The translations under genes and the position numbers were made by a program. Below the pieces are notes generated by a model. That model made no database searches. It saw nothing but the letters and a program-made list of their open reading frames with translations, and was not told where the DNA came from. A DNA stretch of 53,962 bases from Caldithrix abyssi DSM 13497 (lineage in GTDB: Bacteria > Electryoneota > AABM5-125-24 > Hatepunaeales > Hatepunaeaceae): assembly GCA_945865405.1 (NCBI GenBank), contig CAMBDS010000017.1, forward strand, positions 1-53,962, given 5' to 3'. The stretch's first letter is position 1. Every line of letters starts with the position of its first letter. This document shows, one piece after another, positions 34,939-43,396 of the stretch.

Positions 34939-36699
34939 TTGTCATACCGAACACATACATGCGGCGCATTAACCGGCGGGGACGCCGGTGCTACCGTTAC
35001 CCTCGCTGGCTGGGCGGCGCGAGTCCGCGACCTCGGCGGAGTCATCTTCCTTGACTTGCGAGACAAATACGGCAAGACCCAGATTGTTGCCGATAAGGAC
35101 TCGACAGCTGCAGAAGCCTTGCGCGAAGTCGGCAACGAATTCGTCGTGCAGGTGAAAGGTATCGTCAGACCCCGTCGAGAAGGAATGGTCAACAGCAAAA
35201 TGTCAACCGGCGAGATCGAGGTCGTTGCCGAAACGATTACGATTTTGTCGCCTTGTTTGCCTTTGCCGTTGGGCGTCGAAGATGAGGAAGAGCCGAACGA
35301 AGAGCTTCGGTTGCGCTATCGTTACCTCGACTTGCGCAGGCCCAGGATGCAACGCAATCTTGAGCTGCGGAACAAGGCTTTGATCTCAGTGCGGGCGTTT
35401 AACGGTGAGGAGGGGTTTGTCGAGATCGAAACCCCGTTCCTGATCCGTAGCACCCCTGAAGGTGCGCGCGACTACCTCGTGCCGAGCCGGATCCACCATG
35501 GACATTGCTACGCCTTGCCGCAATCGCCGCAACTATATAAGCAATCGCTGATGGTCGGGGGACTTGACAAGTACTGCCAGATTGCTCGTTGTTTCCGCGA
35601 CGAAGACCTACGCAAGGACCGTCAGCCGGAGTTCACCCAGATCGACCTTGAGATGTCCTTCGTCGATGAAGAGGACGTCATTCAGCACGTCGAGAAGATG
35701 ATGGTGCGGTTGGTGAAGGACACGCTCGGAAAACACCTCGAAGCGAATTTCCCCCGCATTCCATTTCATGAGTCGATTGCGCATTACGGATCCGATGCAC
35801 CCGACCTTCGTTACGGCTTGTTGATAAAGCGCGTCGATGCAGTTTTTCATCATGCCGGGTTCAAGGCTTTCGATGACGTTATCAATGCCGGTGGCGGTGT
35901 GTATGCAATTCGGGCTGTAGGGAAGGGAAGCCTTTCACGAAAACAACGCGACGATCTGGAGACTTTGGCACGGGGCGAAGGTCTCGCCGGACTGCTCTCC
36001 GCGCCAGTCGAAGAGGGATTCAAGCTTGGGGGTGTTTTGGGTAAAACGCTCAACACCGAACAGGAAGCGGATTTGATCGCCCGGTTGGATGCTGAAACAG
36101 GCGATATGCTGTTGCTTGCCGCCGGAGATGGCGAAAAGGTCCTCATCTCGCTGGGGAAGGTCAGACGTAAACTTGCAGAGCAGTGGAACTTGATTACGCC
36201 CGGCGATCTGAAGTTTTGCTGGGTACCTGAGCCGCCACTGTTCGAAAAGCTTCCTGATGGTTCCGGGTTGACACCTTGCCATCATGCGTTTACCGCGCCG
36301 ATCCCTGAGCATGAGGAGCGAATGGAGTCGGACCCGATTAACGTAACGGCAAGAGCCTACGACCTTGTGCTTAACGGCGTGGAGATGGGGAGTGGTTCGA
36401 TCCGCATTCATCATCCTGCACTTCAGGAGCGTTTGTTCAAAGTTATCGGCCTTGATCGGGAACAAGCCTACCAAAGATTTGGTTTCATCCTCGAAGCGCT
36501 TTCGTTTGGAGCGCCCCCGCATGGCGGCATAGCCTTGGGCTTTGACCGCCTTGTGATGATGCTTGCGGAAGAAAACTCTATCAGAGACGTAATCGCCTTT
36601 CCGAAAACCAATGCGGCTACATCTTTGATGGATGGTTCGCCCTCAACAGTTGATGATGAGCAATTGGCGGAGCTTGGGCTGAAGCGGTTGAAGCAGTAG
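34939..36699 (+). CDS. aspS: Aspartyl-tRNA synthetase
   Basis: A 586-residue class II synthetase that loads Asp onto tRNA-Asp. The N-terminal OB fold (TVTLAGWAARVRDLGGVIFL) binds the anticodon; class II motif 2 is seen at IARCFRDEDLRKDRQPEFTQ and motif 3 at GIALGFDRLVMMLA. The bacterial-type GAD insertion (about residues 290-410) is present. The start is TTG 34939. A tRNA-Asn gene is at the far end of the window, but whether this enzyme also charges tRNA-Asn cannot be told without knowing if AsnRS or GatCAB is present elsewhere. Confidence 0.96.
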   Translation: MSYRTHTCGALTGGDAGATVTLAGWAARVRDLGGVIFLDLRDKYGKTQIVADKDSTAAEALREVGNEFVVQVKGIVRPRREGMVNSKMSTGEIEVVAETITILSPCLPLPLGVEDEEEPNEELRLRYRYLDLRRPRMQRNLELRNKALISVRAFNGEEGFVEIETPFLIRSTPEGARDYLVPSRIHHGHCYALPQSPQLYKQSLMVGGLDKYCQIARCFRDEDLRKDRQPEFTQIDLEMSFVDEEDVIQHVEKMMVRLVKDTLGKHLEANFPRIPFHESIAHYGSDAPDLRYGLLIKRVDAVFHHAGFKAFDDVINAGGGVYAIRAVGKGSLSRKQRDDLETLARGEGLAGLLSAPVEEGFKLGGVLGKTLNTEQEADLIARLDAETGDMLLLAAGDGEKVLISLGKVRRKLAEQWNLITPGDLKFCWVPEPPLFEKLPDGSGLTPCHHAFTAPIPEHEERMESDPINVTARAYDLVLNGVEMGSGSIRIHHPALQERLFKVIGLDREQAYQRFGFILEALSFGAPPHGGIALGFDRLVMMLAEENSIRDVIAFPKTNAATSLMDGSPSTVDDEQLAELGLKRLKQ

Positions 36700-36726
36700 G
36701 GTGGGATCGTTTGGAAAAATCGCGAC

Positions 36727-38244
36727 ATGGAAGGCATCTTTACTCAGATGATCTCTTGGATGCAGTCAGTAAAGTCATCAGTAGGGCGGACATTCTTGTC
36801 CGCCCTACTTGTGCTCGTTGCGTTTGCCTCAATATATGCTCAACCAGACACGGCATGGGTTCGCTGGTACGGAATGCACCAAGCATTGGCATTGCAACCT
36901 TCGAATGACGGAGGATTCGCCTTAGGTGGCACCACAAACTTCAATGAAAATAGGCGAAGAGGTGATTTTCACTGCACAATGGTTGATGACTCTGGTCGCG
37001 AACGATGGCAGAGAGTACTGATCGATACTGCGAATCGAAATGCTATCGTACATGGAATTACAGTTTCTTGCTACGATTCTTCAATTTACTTGGCAGGATC
37101 ATGGTCAGCTCCTGACGGCGGTGCAGCGTTAATTGCAAGAATAACTATGGATGGAGACTCACTTTGGATGTTTTCATATGGAGGCAATCGAGCGTCATTT
37201 AAAACTTCCCTTCCTGACATTGAGGGAGGTGTCTATGCCGCTGGTTGGTCAAATGAACTTGGTGAACACGGATCGATAGATGCGTTACTCATTAATGTCG
37301 ATGATACAGGTCAAGAACGTTGGCATCGAGCTTATGGCGGGGGGAGTATTGATTATTGTTGGGACATGATTCGTACATCAGACGGAGGCTTTGCTTTAGC
37401 CGGACAGACCACATCATTTGGCAATGGAACGAAGTTCTACCTAGTGAAGACGGATGCTAATGGTGAAGAAGAATGGTCGGGCGCATATCAGGGAGATGGA
37501 GCATCGATCGCTTCAGCTATTGGCCAGCTTCCCGACGGCGGTTTTGTTATGGCAGGTTGGTATTACCCCGAAGAATTGGAGACAAGAAGAGGAAGATTGA
37601 TCATTAGGGTAAATGCTGAAGGAGATGAGATATGGCAACGGCAATATGAAGATTCAACACGGATGGGGGCATCTGAGGTATTTGAAGATCTATTAGTACT
37701 ACCTTCAGGTGACATTGTAGCGTTAGGATTCAGTCTCGACTCACGAAAAAGCGGGATCCTTATGCGTTTTACTTCCGATGGTGAACTTCGTTGGGAAAAG
37801 GGTTATCATCTTGGCTGGGCCGGTACGGATGCGAAAGCTTTTGTACGAATGAATGACGGTAGTTATGCACTTACAGGTACTTTGAATCGTGGTGAAAATT
37901 CTGGAGCTTATTTAACTCTCACCGAACCTGACACTACTAATGGCGAAAATACAGTCGTCCTTCTCGATCCTGCCTTTCCATCGCAGTTTGTTGTCGGTGC
38001 TCCCTTCCCCAATCCGTTTAACAGCTCCGTCCAGCTATCATATTCGTTGCCAAGTCCCTCCCAAACCAGCATCCGCATCTACAATCAATTAGGTCATCAA
38101 GTTGCCGACCTTTATCATGGCCGTCTCGGCGCTGGGCAACACTCGACCAATTGGGATGCTTCCGGACAGCCGGCCGGGCTGTACTTCGTGAGGCTGGAGG
38201 AGGGGAAGCTCGTGAAGACCTTAAAGGTGACGCTGTTAAGGTAA
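36727..38244 (+). CDS. Secreted propeller-like protein with T9SS-type sorting domain
   Basis: A 505-residue exported protein. Seven or so repeats of a DGGFALGGT type (NDGGFALGGTTNF, SDGGFALAGQTTSFG, PDGGFVMAGWYYP) across about residues 55-400 suggest a beta propeller. The last 80 residues (PFPNPFNSSVQLSYSLP; DASGQPAGLYFVRLEEGK; VTLLR) are a type IX-like C-terminal sorting domain, removed at the cell surface. The signal peptide core (VGRTFLSALLV) is encoded by a palindromic repeat (36780-36809). ATG 36727 is used; ATG 36748 or 36760 would also leave the signal intact. Function unknown. Confidence 0.8.
   Translation: MEGIFTQMISWMQSVKSSVGRTFLSALLVLVAFASIYAQPDTAWVRWYGMHQALALQPSNDGGFALGGTTNFNENRRRGDFHCTMVDDSGRERWQRVLIDTANRNAIVHGITVSCYDSSIYLAGSWSAPDGGAALIARITMDGDSLWMFSYGGNRASFKTSLPDIEGGVYAAGWSNELGEHGSIDALLINVDDTGQERWHRAYGGGSIDYCWDMIRTSDGGFALAGQTTSFGNGTKFYLVKTDANGEEEWSGAYQGDGASIASAIGQLPDGGFVMAGWYYPEELETRRGRLIIRVNAEGDEIWQRQYEDSTRMGASEVFEDLLVLPSGDIVALGFSLDSRKSGILMRFTSDGELRWEKGYHLGWAGTDAKAFVRMNDGSYALTGTLNRGENSGAYLTLTEPDTTNGENTVVLLDPAFPSQFVVGAPFPNPFNSSVQLSYSLPSPSQTSIRIYNQLGHQVADLYHGRLGAGQHSTNWDASGQPAGLYFVRLEEGKLVKTLKVTLLR
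36780..36809. repeat. GGCGGACA palindrome inside the signal-peptide coding region
   Basis: A perfect 13-bp palindrome AGTAGGGCGGACA/TGTCCGCCCTACT around TTCT (AGAA on the other strand). Its core is the same GGGCGGACA/TGTCCGCCC as at 123-144 and 11982-12003. It lies in frame within the gene at 36727 and encodes V-G-R-T-F-L-S-A-L-L, the hydrophobic core of the signal peptide. Confidence 0.9.
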
Positions 38245-38297
38245 GACAGGCAAAGCAATTCAACTTACGACAAACCACGTTTTGCACCTTCAAACTC

Positions 38298-38326
38298 TTG
38301 ACAGACGGGGATTTGTTACGTATAAT
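38298..38326 (+). promoter_or_regulatory. Consensus sigma-70 promoter
   Basis: TTGACA (38298-38303), a 17-base spacer and TATAAT (38321-38326): both boxes match the housekeeping consensus exactly. It lies 38 bases before the small lipoprotein gene, giving a short leader, and should drive the lipoprotein and LysM genes at a high, constant level. Confidence 0.85.
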
Positions 38327-38363
38327 GTAGTATCTGGGGGATTGTATCAACTGAGGAGTATTT

Positions 38364-38624
38364 ATGATTAGTACCGGCAAAGCGATTCGCATGGCACTTG
38401 TGTGCGCTTTTGCGGCTGGTATTCTCGCATTTGGTGGATGCACCAAGTACGCAAGTCCCGATGACTTGAAGAAATTGGACGCGGCCGATAAGGCTGCCGT
38501 ATCCGCTGAACGTGACGTTGAGAAGGCGAAAGCCGAACGCCGAGGGCTGGAAAAGCAAGTTAGTGTCAAGCAGGCAGAACTTGACGCAGCCAAGGTGGAA
38601 CTCGAACAAGTTAAGAACCGTTAA
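38364..38624 (+). CDS. Small Lpp-like coiled-coil lipoprotein
   Basis: An 86-residue lipoprotein: signal ALVCAFAAGILAFGG with lipobox Cys at residue 26 (FGGC), then a heptad-like helix rich in Ala, Lys and Glu (DLKKLDAADKAAVSAERDVE; KAKAERRGLEKQVSVKQAEL). The size and plan resemble the Braun lipoprotein, which ties or spaces outer membrane and wall, though no C-terminal Lys-Tyr end for cross-linking is seen (it ends KNR). Preceded by an exact consensus promoter; 12 bases before the LysM gene. Confidence 0.82.
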   Translation: MISTGKAIRMALVCAFAAGILAFGGCTKYASPDDLKKLDAADKAAVSAERDVEKAKAERRGLEKQVSVKQAELDAAKVELEQVKNR

Positions 38625-38636
38625 GGAGAACCAACA

Positions 38637-39488
38637 ATGACCAAGCGATTTTCGATATTGGTTGCACTGGTACTCTTGACCGGTTTGTTCGCATCCGTTG
38701 TTCCGGCTCAGGCCGCCGAACGGATGAAATTTGAAGAGTATCAAAAGAAATTAGAAGCGTTCCAAGCCCGTGAGACAGCCGCAAAAGCTGCCTTGGAGAC
38801 CGAGAACGTTGCAATAGCAGATCTGAAAGCCCAGCTTGCAGAACTCGAAGCACAGATCGCCGCCGTATGGGATGAGCTTTATGCTTACCTTAACGTCACA
38901 CGCGAGCAGGTTGCTGAGTTCAACAGACGACTCGATGACATCGACAAGCGTCTGAACGATTTAGCACGCTTGACCCCTGAGCAACTGCTTGCCCGTGAAG
39001 CAGAGCTGAACGAGTTAGCCCTGCTTATCAGCACGATGCAAGCCGACCCGATTGCCAAAATGACTGCTCAGCGTGACCGACTTGCGCAGATGGCTGCCAG
39101 AGTCCAATCATTGAAGGCAAGCTTGCCCAAGCCGAAGCACGATCTCTACTCAGTAATCAGAGGCGACTGCCTCTGGAGAATTGCCGGGAAGCAAGATGTT
39201 TACGGCGATCCGTGGAAATGGCTCAGAATTTGGAGCTACAACAAGACGATGATCAAAGATCCCGATCTAATCTATCCGGCTCAACAGTTCACCGTTCCCC
39301 GTCAGCTTTCCAAAGATGAGTATCTGGTCGTTAAGGGAGACAACCTGAAGAAGATCGCCGGTCGTCCGGAAGTGTTTGGCGATCCATTCCAATGGACAAA
39401 ACTGTATCAGGCTAACAAGTCCGGTCAGTTTTTAGATGAACCGAGTCACCTTTATCCAGAACAGATACTTACCATTCCACGTAACTGA
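38637..39488 (+). CDS. Periplasmic coiled-coil protein with two LysM domains
   Basis: A 283-residue exported protein (signal ILVALVLLTGLFASVVPAQA). Residues about 30-160 form a long coiled coil (ETENVAIADLKAQLAELEAQ and onward). Two LysM peptidoglycan-binding units follow: LYSVIRGDCLWRIAGKQDVY to QQFTVPR, and YLVVKGDNLKKIAGRPEVF to QILTIPRN. ATG 38637 with AAGGAG at 38623-38628. With the preceding Lpp-like lipoprotein it probably forms an envelope-stabilising pair that links outer membrane and wall. Confidence 0.88.
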   Translation: MTKRFSILVALVLLTGLFASVVPAQAAERMKFEEYQKKLEAFQARETAAKAALETENVAIADLKAQLAELEAQIAAVWDELYAYLNVTREQVAEFNRRLDDIDKRLNDLARLTPEQLLAREAELNELALLISTMQADPIAKMTAQRDRLAQMAARVQSLKASLPKPKHDLYSVIRGDCLWRIAGKQDVYGDPWKWLRIWSYNKTMIKDPDLIYPAQQFTVPRQLSKDEYLVVKGDNLKKIAGRPEVFGDPFQWTKLYQANKSGQFLDEPSHLYPEQILTIPRN

Positions 39489-39571
39489 GGCAATCACTTC
39501 AGCGTGAAGGCCTTGAATTCGTGTGTGAGCTTCTTTCGGGGATTATGCCCGATCAAAACCGCTTTGCCCTT

Positions 39572-39609
39572 ACCCGCCCTTTTAGGCGGGTGGGGCTTTG
39601 CTTTTTTTA
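39572..39609 (+). terminator. Terminator after the LysM gene
   Basis: A 7-bp hairpin ACCCGCC/GGCGGGT around CTTTTA, then GGGGCTTTGC and a run of seven Ts. It closes the lipoprotein-LysM unit just before phoH. Confidence 0.8.
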
Positions 39610-39616
39610 TGCTTAA

Positions 39617-40597
39617 ATGAAAACCGACCCCATTCAGTTCGACATAGAAATTAACGATGTCATTTTTCCGTTGTTGTTAGGCGAAGGTGACGCCAACCTT
39701 CGTTACCTGGAAGGTCATTTTGACTCTCAATTGACTGCTCGTGGTAGCAGAATCATTGTCAAGGGACCGACGGATGAGTCAGACAGGATCAAACGTGTTT
39801 TCTCCGACCTCGAATCACTCTATCTGCGCCGGAGTGATGTCTCTGCCAAAGATATTCGGACGATCCTTCGTCTTGCCGGATTTACCGGCGGAGCCTCCAG
39901 CACGGTGGTTCCGGTGGATCAGGGACCTGTTGTCTTCGATTCGTCGCGTGGTCCCGTCAGGGCAAGAGGCGAAAATCAGGAACGCTATATCGCCATGATC
40001 GAGCAAAAGGCGATTGTTTTTGGGATCGGGCCAGCAGGTACCGGTAAAACATATCTTGCGGTCGCCAAGGCTGTTGACTGGTATCATCGCCGACTTGTTG
40101 ATAAGATTATCCTTGTTAGGCCCGTAGTAGAGACCGGGGAAACGCTTGGCTTTCTTCCGGGGGATATTCTCGAAAAAGTCGATCCCTACTTTCGCCCGCT
40201 TTACGATGCACTTGACGAAATGCTGACGCGTGAGAAGGTTAGGAGGTTCATTGAGCGAGGCGCAATCGAAGTCGCCCCACTTGCCTATATGCGGGGCAGG
40301 ACTCTGAACCATGCCTTTGTCATTCTCGATGAAGCACAGAACACTACATCAGGTCAGATGAAAATGTTCCTGACAAGGCTTGGAATTTCATCACGGGCGG
40401 TATTGACAGGTGATTTAACGCAGATCGATTTGACCGACGCGTCAAAATCAGGACTACTCGAAGCCCAGCAGGTATTGTCTCAAATCGAAGGCATCGGATT
40501 TGTCGATTTCACAGATACCGACGTCGTCCGCCATCCGTTAGTCGCCGATATCCTGCGTGCTTACCAGAACAACAACGGCGACCCGAAGAATGGCTGA
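39617..40597 (+). CDS. phoH: PhoH-family ATPase
   Basis: A 326-residue cytoplasmic PhoH-like (PhoL/YbeZ) protein, an ATPase of the RNA-helicase-like P-loop class linked to ribosome and RNA maturation. The N-terminal small domain (about residues 1-85) precedes the P-loop GPAGTGKT at 138-145, KIILVRPVVETGETLGFLPG, and the Walker B FVILDEAQN near 233-241. It heads the run phoH-HD hydrolase-ybeY-CNNM gene, a conserved order. ATG 39617, eight bases after a terminator T-run. The stop overlaps the next gene by eight bases. Confidence 0.94.
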   Translation: MKTDPIQFDIEINDVIFPLLLGEGDANLRYLEGHFDSQLTARGSRIIVKGPTDESDRIKRVFSDLESLYLRRSDVSAKDIRTILRLAGFTGGASSTVVPVDQGPVVFDSSRGPVRARGENQERYIAMIEQKAIVFGIGPAGTGKTYLAVAKAVDWYHRRLVDKIILVRPVVETGETLGFLPGDILEKVDPYFRPLYDALDEMLTREKVRRFIERGAIEVAPLAYMRGRTLNHAFVILDEAQNTTSGQMKMFLTRLGISSRAVLTGDLTQIDLTDASKSGLLEAQQVLSQIEGIGFVDFTDTDVVRHPLVADILRAYQNNNGDPKNG

Positions 40598-42908
40598 GGA
40601 TCATCGGGTTGAAGGTAATTCAAGACCGGGGCTGAGGCGTTCGCTGAGGTGGTGGCATTACGCAATGGCTGCCAGTTTTATCTTGTTGTTAACTATGATC
40701 GCACCTCGGGGGAAATCTCCTGAATTTGCTCACCTCTCGGTTGGCAGTATCTCCCCCGCCAAGATTATCGCGCCATTCGATTTTGAAATTCTAAAGCATC
40801 CCGATGAATTGAAGGAGGAGAGAGATGTAGTTGCGTCCTCTATTCCCCCGCTTTTCGTCAAAATCGACTCGACCCGACTGATTGCGACAAAGAGGTTTGG
40901 TGAGTTTGGAAATGAAGTCGCGACGTTCTTCGAAACATTACCCAAAGGGTGGCTTAAGGTTGTTGTTGACTCGGTTGATGCATGGAATGAGCAAGGTGGC
41001 GAGCCTTTTCTGAAAGGATCGCGGGTTCTCAGCGACAAATATGGCTTGCATCTGAATTGGGAACAGTGGCGATTTTTGCTTCAGTTGTATATCGACAAAC
41101 CCTCGCATAGCAATTTCAAAGACTTTTTTACCTATTCAGGTCCAAACGCTTTAGCCCAACTTTATCGAGCTGGCGTCAGCACTATTCGTCGCGAAGATGT
41201 ACCGAAAAACGCAATAATCGCATCAGTGTTGGATGGAAATCAGGAAAAGAACCTCTCTGTCGATTCATTGATTAGAGGTGACAAGGGGCACGCGAGGATA
41301 TTGGAATATTTTCGACAATCTTTTCATTCAACCGCTTCCGATACAAGCGGATTGATGGTCGCGGCTTCGATTTTGACTCAGTTTGCTCTTCCTAATCTTC
41401 GCTATGACTCAGATGAAACATTGCGTAGACGAGATTTTGCCATAAACAGAGTTCCACTCGCCAAAGGCTTCGTCAAGCAAGACGAACTGATTATTGACAG
41501 GCATATTAAGGTCGCGGAAGACCACCTTGCCAAGCTCAATTCGCTTGCTGTAAAGCGCGCGGAGTTGACTTCGGATCGTGGCGGGATACCTTCATTGTTG
41601 CCGACAATCGGGCAGATAATACTCATTTCGTTGCTTACCGCGTTTATGATGGTGGGGGTCGGTATTGCGAGGCCGGAGGTTTGGAGTAGCTGGCAGAGAA
41701 TGTTACTTTTGTTATTGGTTTTGGCGTCGGTGTTGTTATTTTTTAGGCTTGTACCGATAAATTACGGGTTGTCACGACAACTATTCCCTGCGTCATTTGC
41801 AGCATTATTATTGACAATTTTATTGGGTAAGGGGGTAGCAGCGCTCGGTTTGGTGACTCTGGCGCTTGCAGCCGGGCTTCTGCAGGGAAATGATTTCCAA
41901 ACAACAACCTTTGCACTTGCCAATGGCGGCGTTGCGATTATGGCATTGCGTTCGCTTGGGTCGCGTAAAGACGTAGTCAAGACTGGCATTTACCTTGCGC
42001 TCGTTTCGCTCGTAATGGTTTCAGGCTTCTATCTTATCAGCTATTCCGGGGATGGGTCGTATTGGCAGGAGATGGGGCTGGCACTCGGAATTGCTCTTGT
42101 TTCACCAATGATTGTGCTGGGAGTTGTGCCGCTGATAGAGGGATTTTTTGGCATCACGACAGACCTGACCCTCTTGGAACTTGTCGATCTCAACAGACCA
42201 TTGCTCAGGCAGTTGGCTATCAAGTCACCCGGAACTTACCACCACAGTTTGATGGTCGGAAGCCTGGCAGAAGCGGCTGCGAGGGCAATTGGTGCAAATT
42301 CATTGCTAACGAGAGCTGGCGCATATTATCATGACATCGGCAAGATGGATATAAGAGAGTATTTCATCGAAAATCAGGAGACCGGCTCCAAAAATATTCA
42401 TGACCAGCTTCCTCCGAGCGAATCTGCCCGGATTGTGATTGAGCATGTCAACCGAGGGTTGGAGCTTGCCGATCAGCATAAGCTCCCCAAAGAGATCAAA
42501 ATGTTCATATCTGAACATCATGGTAAAACAAAACTTGCCTATTTTTACTCCAAGGCTCAAAGTGAACAGGGCAAAAGGGTGGACGAAGATCGATATCGAT
42601 ATCTCGGACCAAAGCCCCAAACCCGCGAGACTGCGATTTTGATGCTGGCAGACGGGATCGAGGCCTCGACAAGGTCACTCGATCACCCGTCGCAACAAGA
42701 CCTTCGCGAAATGGTAGATAAGTTTGTCTCAATCCGTTTGGCGGAAGGCGACCTTGAAGAATGCCCTTTAACCCTTAAAGAGATCTCCAAAGTTAAGGTT
42801 GCGTTTTTCGCAGTACTTTCAGGTATTCATCACCAACGCATCCAATATCCTGAATCGCCACGCAGTACGGAAGTAGAACAGAAAAGTGAACTTGAGAAAA
42901 ATGATTAG
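40590..42908 (+). CDS. 7TM-HD family phosphohydrolase (PgpH-like)
   Basis: A 772-residue protein of the 7TMR-HD architecture: one N-terminal helix (YAMAASFILLLTMI), an extracytoplasmic domain (about residues 50-330), seven membrane helices (about 330-520) and a C-terminal HD domain. The metal-binding set is intact: YHHSLMVGSLAEAAARAIG near 549 and GAYYHDIGKMD near 575, then SEHHGKTKLAYFY. PgpH of this plan degrades the second messenger c-di-AMP; that activity is expected but not proven here. ATG 40590 overlaps the phoH stop by eight bases. In Gram-positive bacteria the same gene also lies between phoH and ybeY. Confidence 0.92.
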   Translation: MAEDHRVEGNSRPGLRRSLRWWHYAMAASFILLLTMIAPRGKSPEFAHLSVGSISPAKIIAPFDFEILKHPDELKEERDVVASSIPPLFVKIDSTRLIATKRFGEFGNEVATFFETLPKGWLKVVVDSVDAWNEQGGEPFLKGSRVLSDKYGLHLNWEQWRFLLQLYIDKPSHSNFKDFFTYSGPNALAQLYRAGVSTIRREDVPKNAIIASVLDGNQEKNLSVDSLIRGDKGHARILEYFRQSFHSTASDTSGLMVAASILTQFALPNLRYDSDETLRRRDFAINRVPLAKGFVKQDELIIDRHIKVAEDHLAKLNSLAVKRAELTSDRGGIPSLLPTIGQIILISLLTAFMMVGVGIARPEVWSSWQRMLLLLLVLASVLLFFRLVPINYGLSRQLFPASFAALLLTILLGKGVAALGLVTLALAAGLLQGNDFQTTTFALANGGVAIMALRSLGSRKDVVKTGIYLALVSLVMVSGFYLISYSGDGSYWQEMGLALGIALVSPMIVLGVVPLIEGFFGITTDLTLLELVDLNRPLLRQLAIKSPGTYHHSLMVGSLAEAAARAIGANSLLTRAGAYYHDIGKMDIREYFIENQETGSKNIHDQLPPSESARIVIEHVNRGLELADQHKLPKEIKMFISEHHGKTKLAYFYSKAQSEQGKRVDEDRYRYLGPKPQTRETAILMLADGIEASTRSLDHPSQQDLREMVDKFVSIRLAEGDLEECPLTLKEISKVKVAFFAVLSGIHHQRIQYPESPRSTEVEQKSELEKND

Positions 42909-42916
42909 GTCTGTCC

Positions 42917-43396
42917 TTGAATTCCGCTAAGAACTCATCGATAATCACCCCCGATGTGGCTATAAATATCGATTTTGTTTCGAGCGAAGAGGATCCTCTA
43001 TTAGCGCAATCGATTATTGAGTCACTCAATGCAACAAGCGCTGGTGAGCTATGCAAAATTGCCAATCTGAATATCGTGCTCGGTGACGATGACCTGCTTA
43101 AACAGTTAAATAAAGATTTTCGGGGATATGACGAACCGACGGACGTTTTGGCGTTCGACCTTTGCGATGATGCTTCAGAATTGGTCGAAGGCGACATCTA
43201 TATCAGTCTCGAAAGAGCACTTGCCCAGGCAACAGAACGGGGCGAAGCGGCTTCCCGCGAGACCATCAGGCTGGCAATCCATGGCTTTCTTCACTTGTCG
43301 GGCTGGGATCATGACGACGAGGAATCTTTGAAAAGCATGGTGGACTGCGGTGAACAGTATATCGTAGATCTGCAGGGAGTCGTAAGTGGAAGTTAA
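42917..43396 (+). CDS. ybeY: Endoribonuclease YbeY
   Basis: A 159-residue YbeY family metalloprotein, involved in 16S rRNA 3'-end maturation and late ribosome quality control. The zinc motif HGFLHLSGWDH (three His) lies near residues 116-126, preceded by DEPTDVLAFDL, the other conserved part. The start is TTG 42917, eight bases after the HD gene. The last 11 bases overlap the next gene. A slightly long N-terminus (about 40 residues before the core) is within family range. Confidence 0.93.
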   Translation: MNSAKNSSIITPDVAINIDFVSSEEDPLLAQSIIESLNATSAGELCKIANLNIVLGDDDLLKQLNKDFRGYDEPTDVLAFDLCDDASELVEGDIYISLERALAQATERGEAASRETIRLAIHGFLHLSGWDHDDEESLKSMVDCGEQYIVDLQGVVSGS

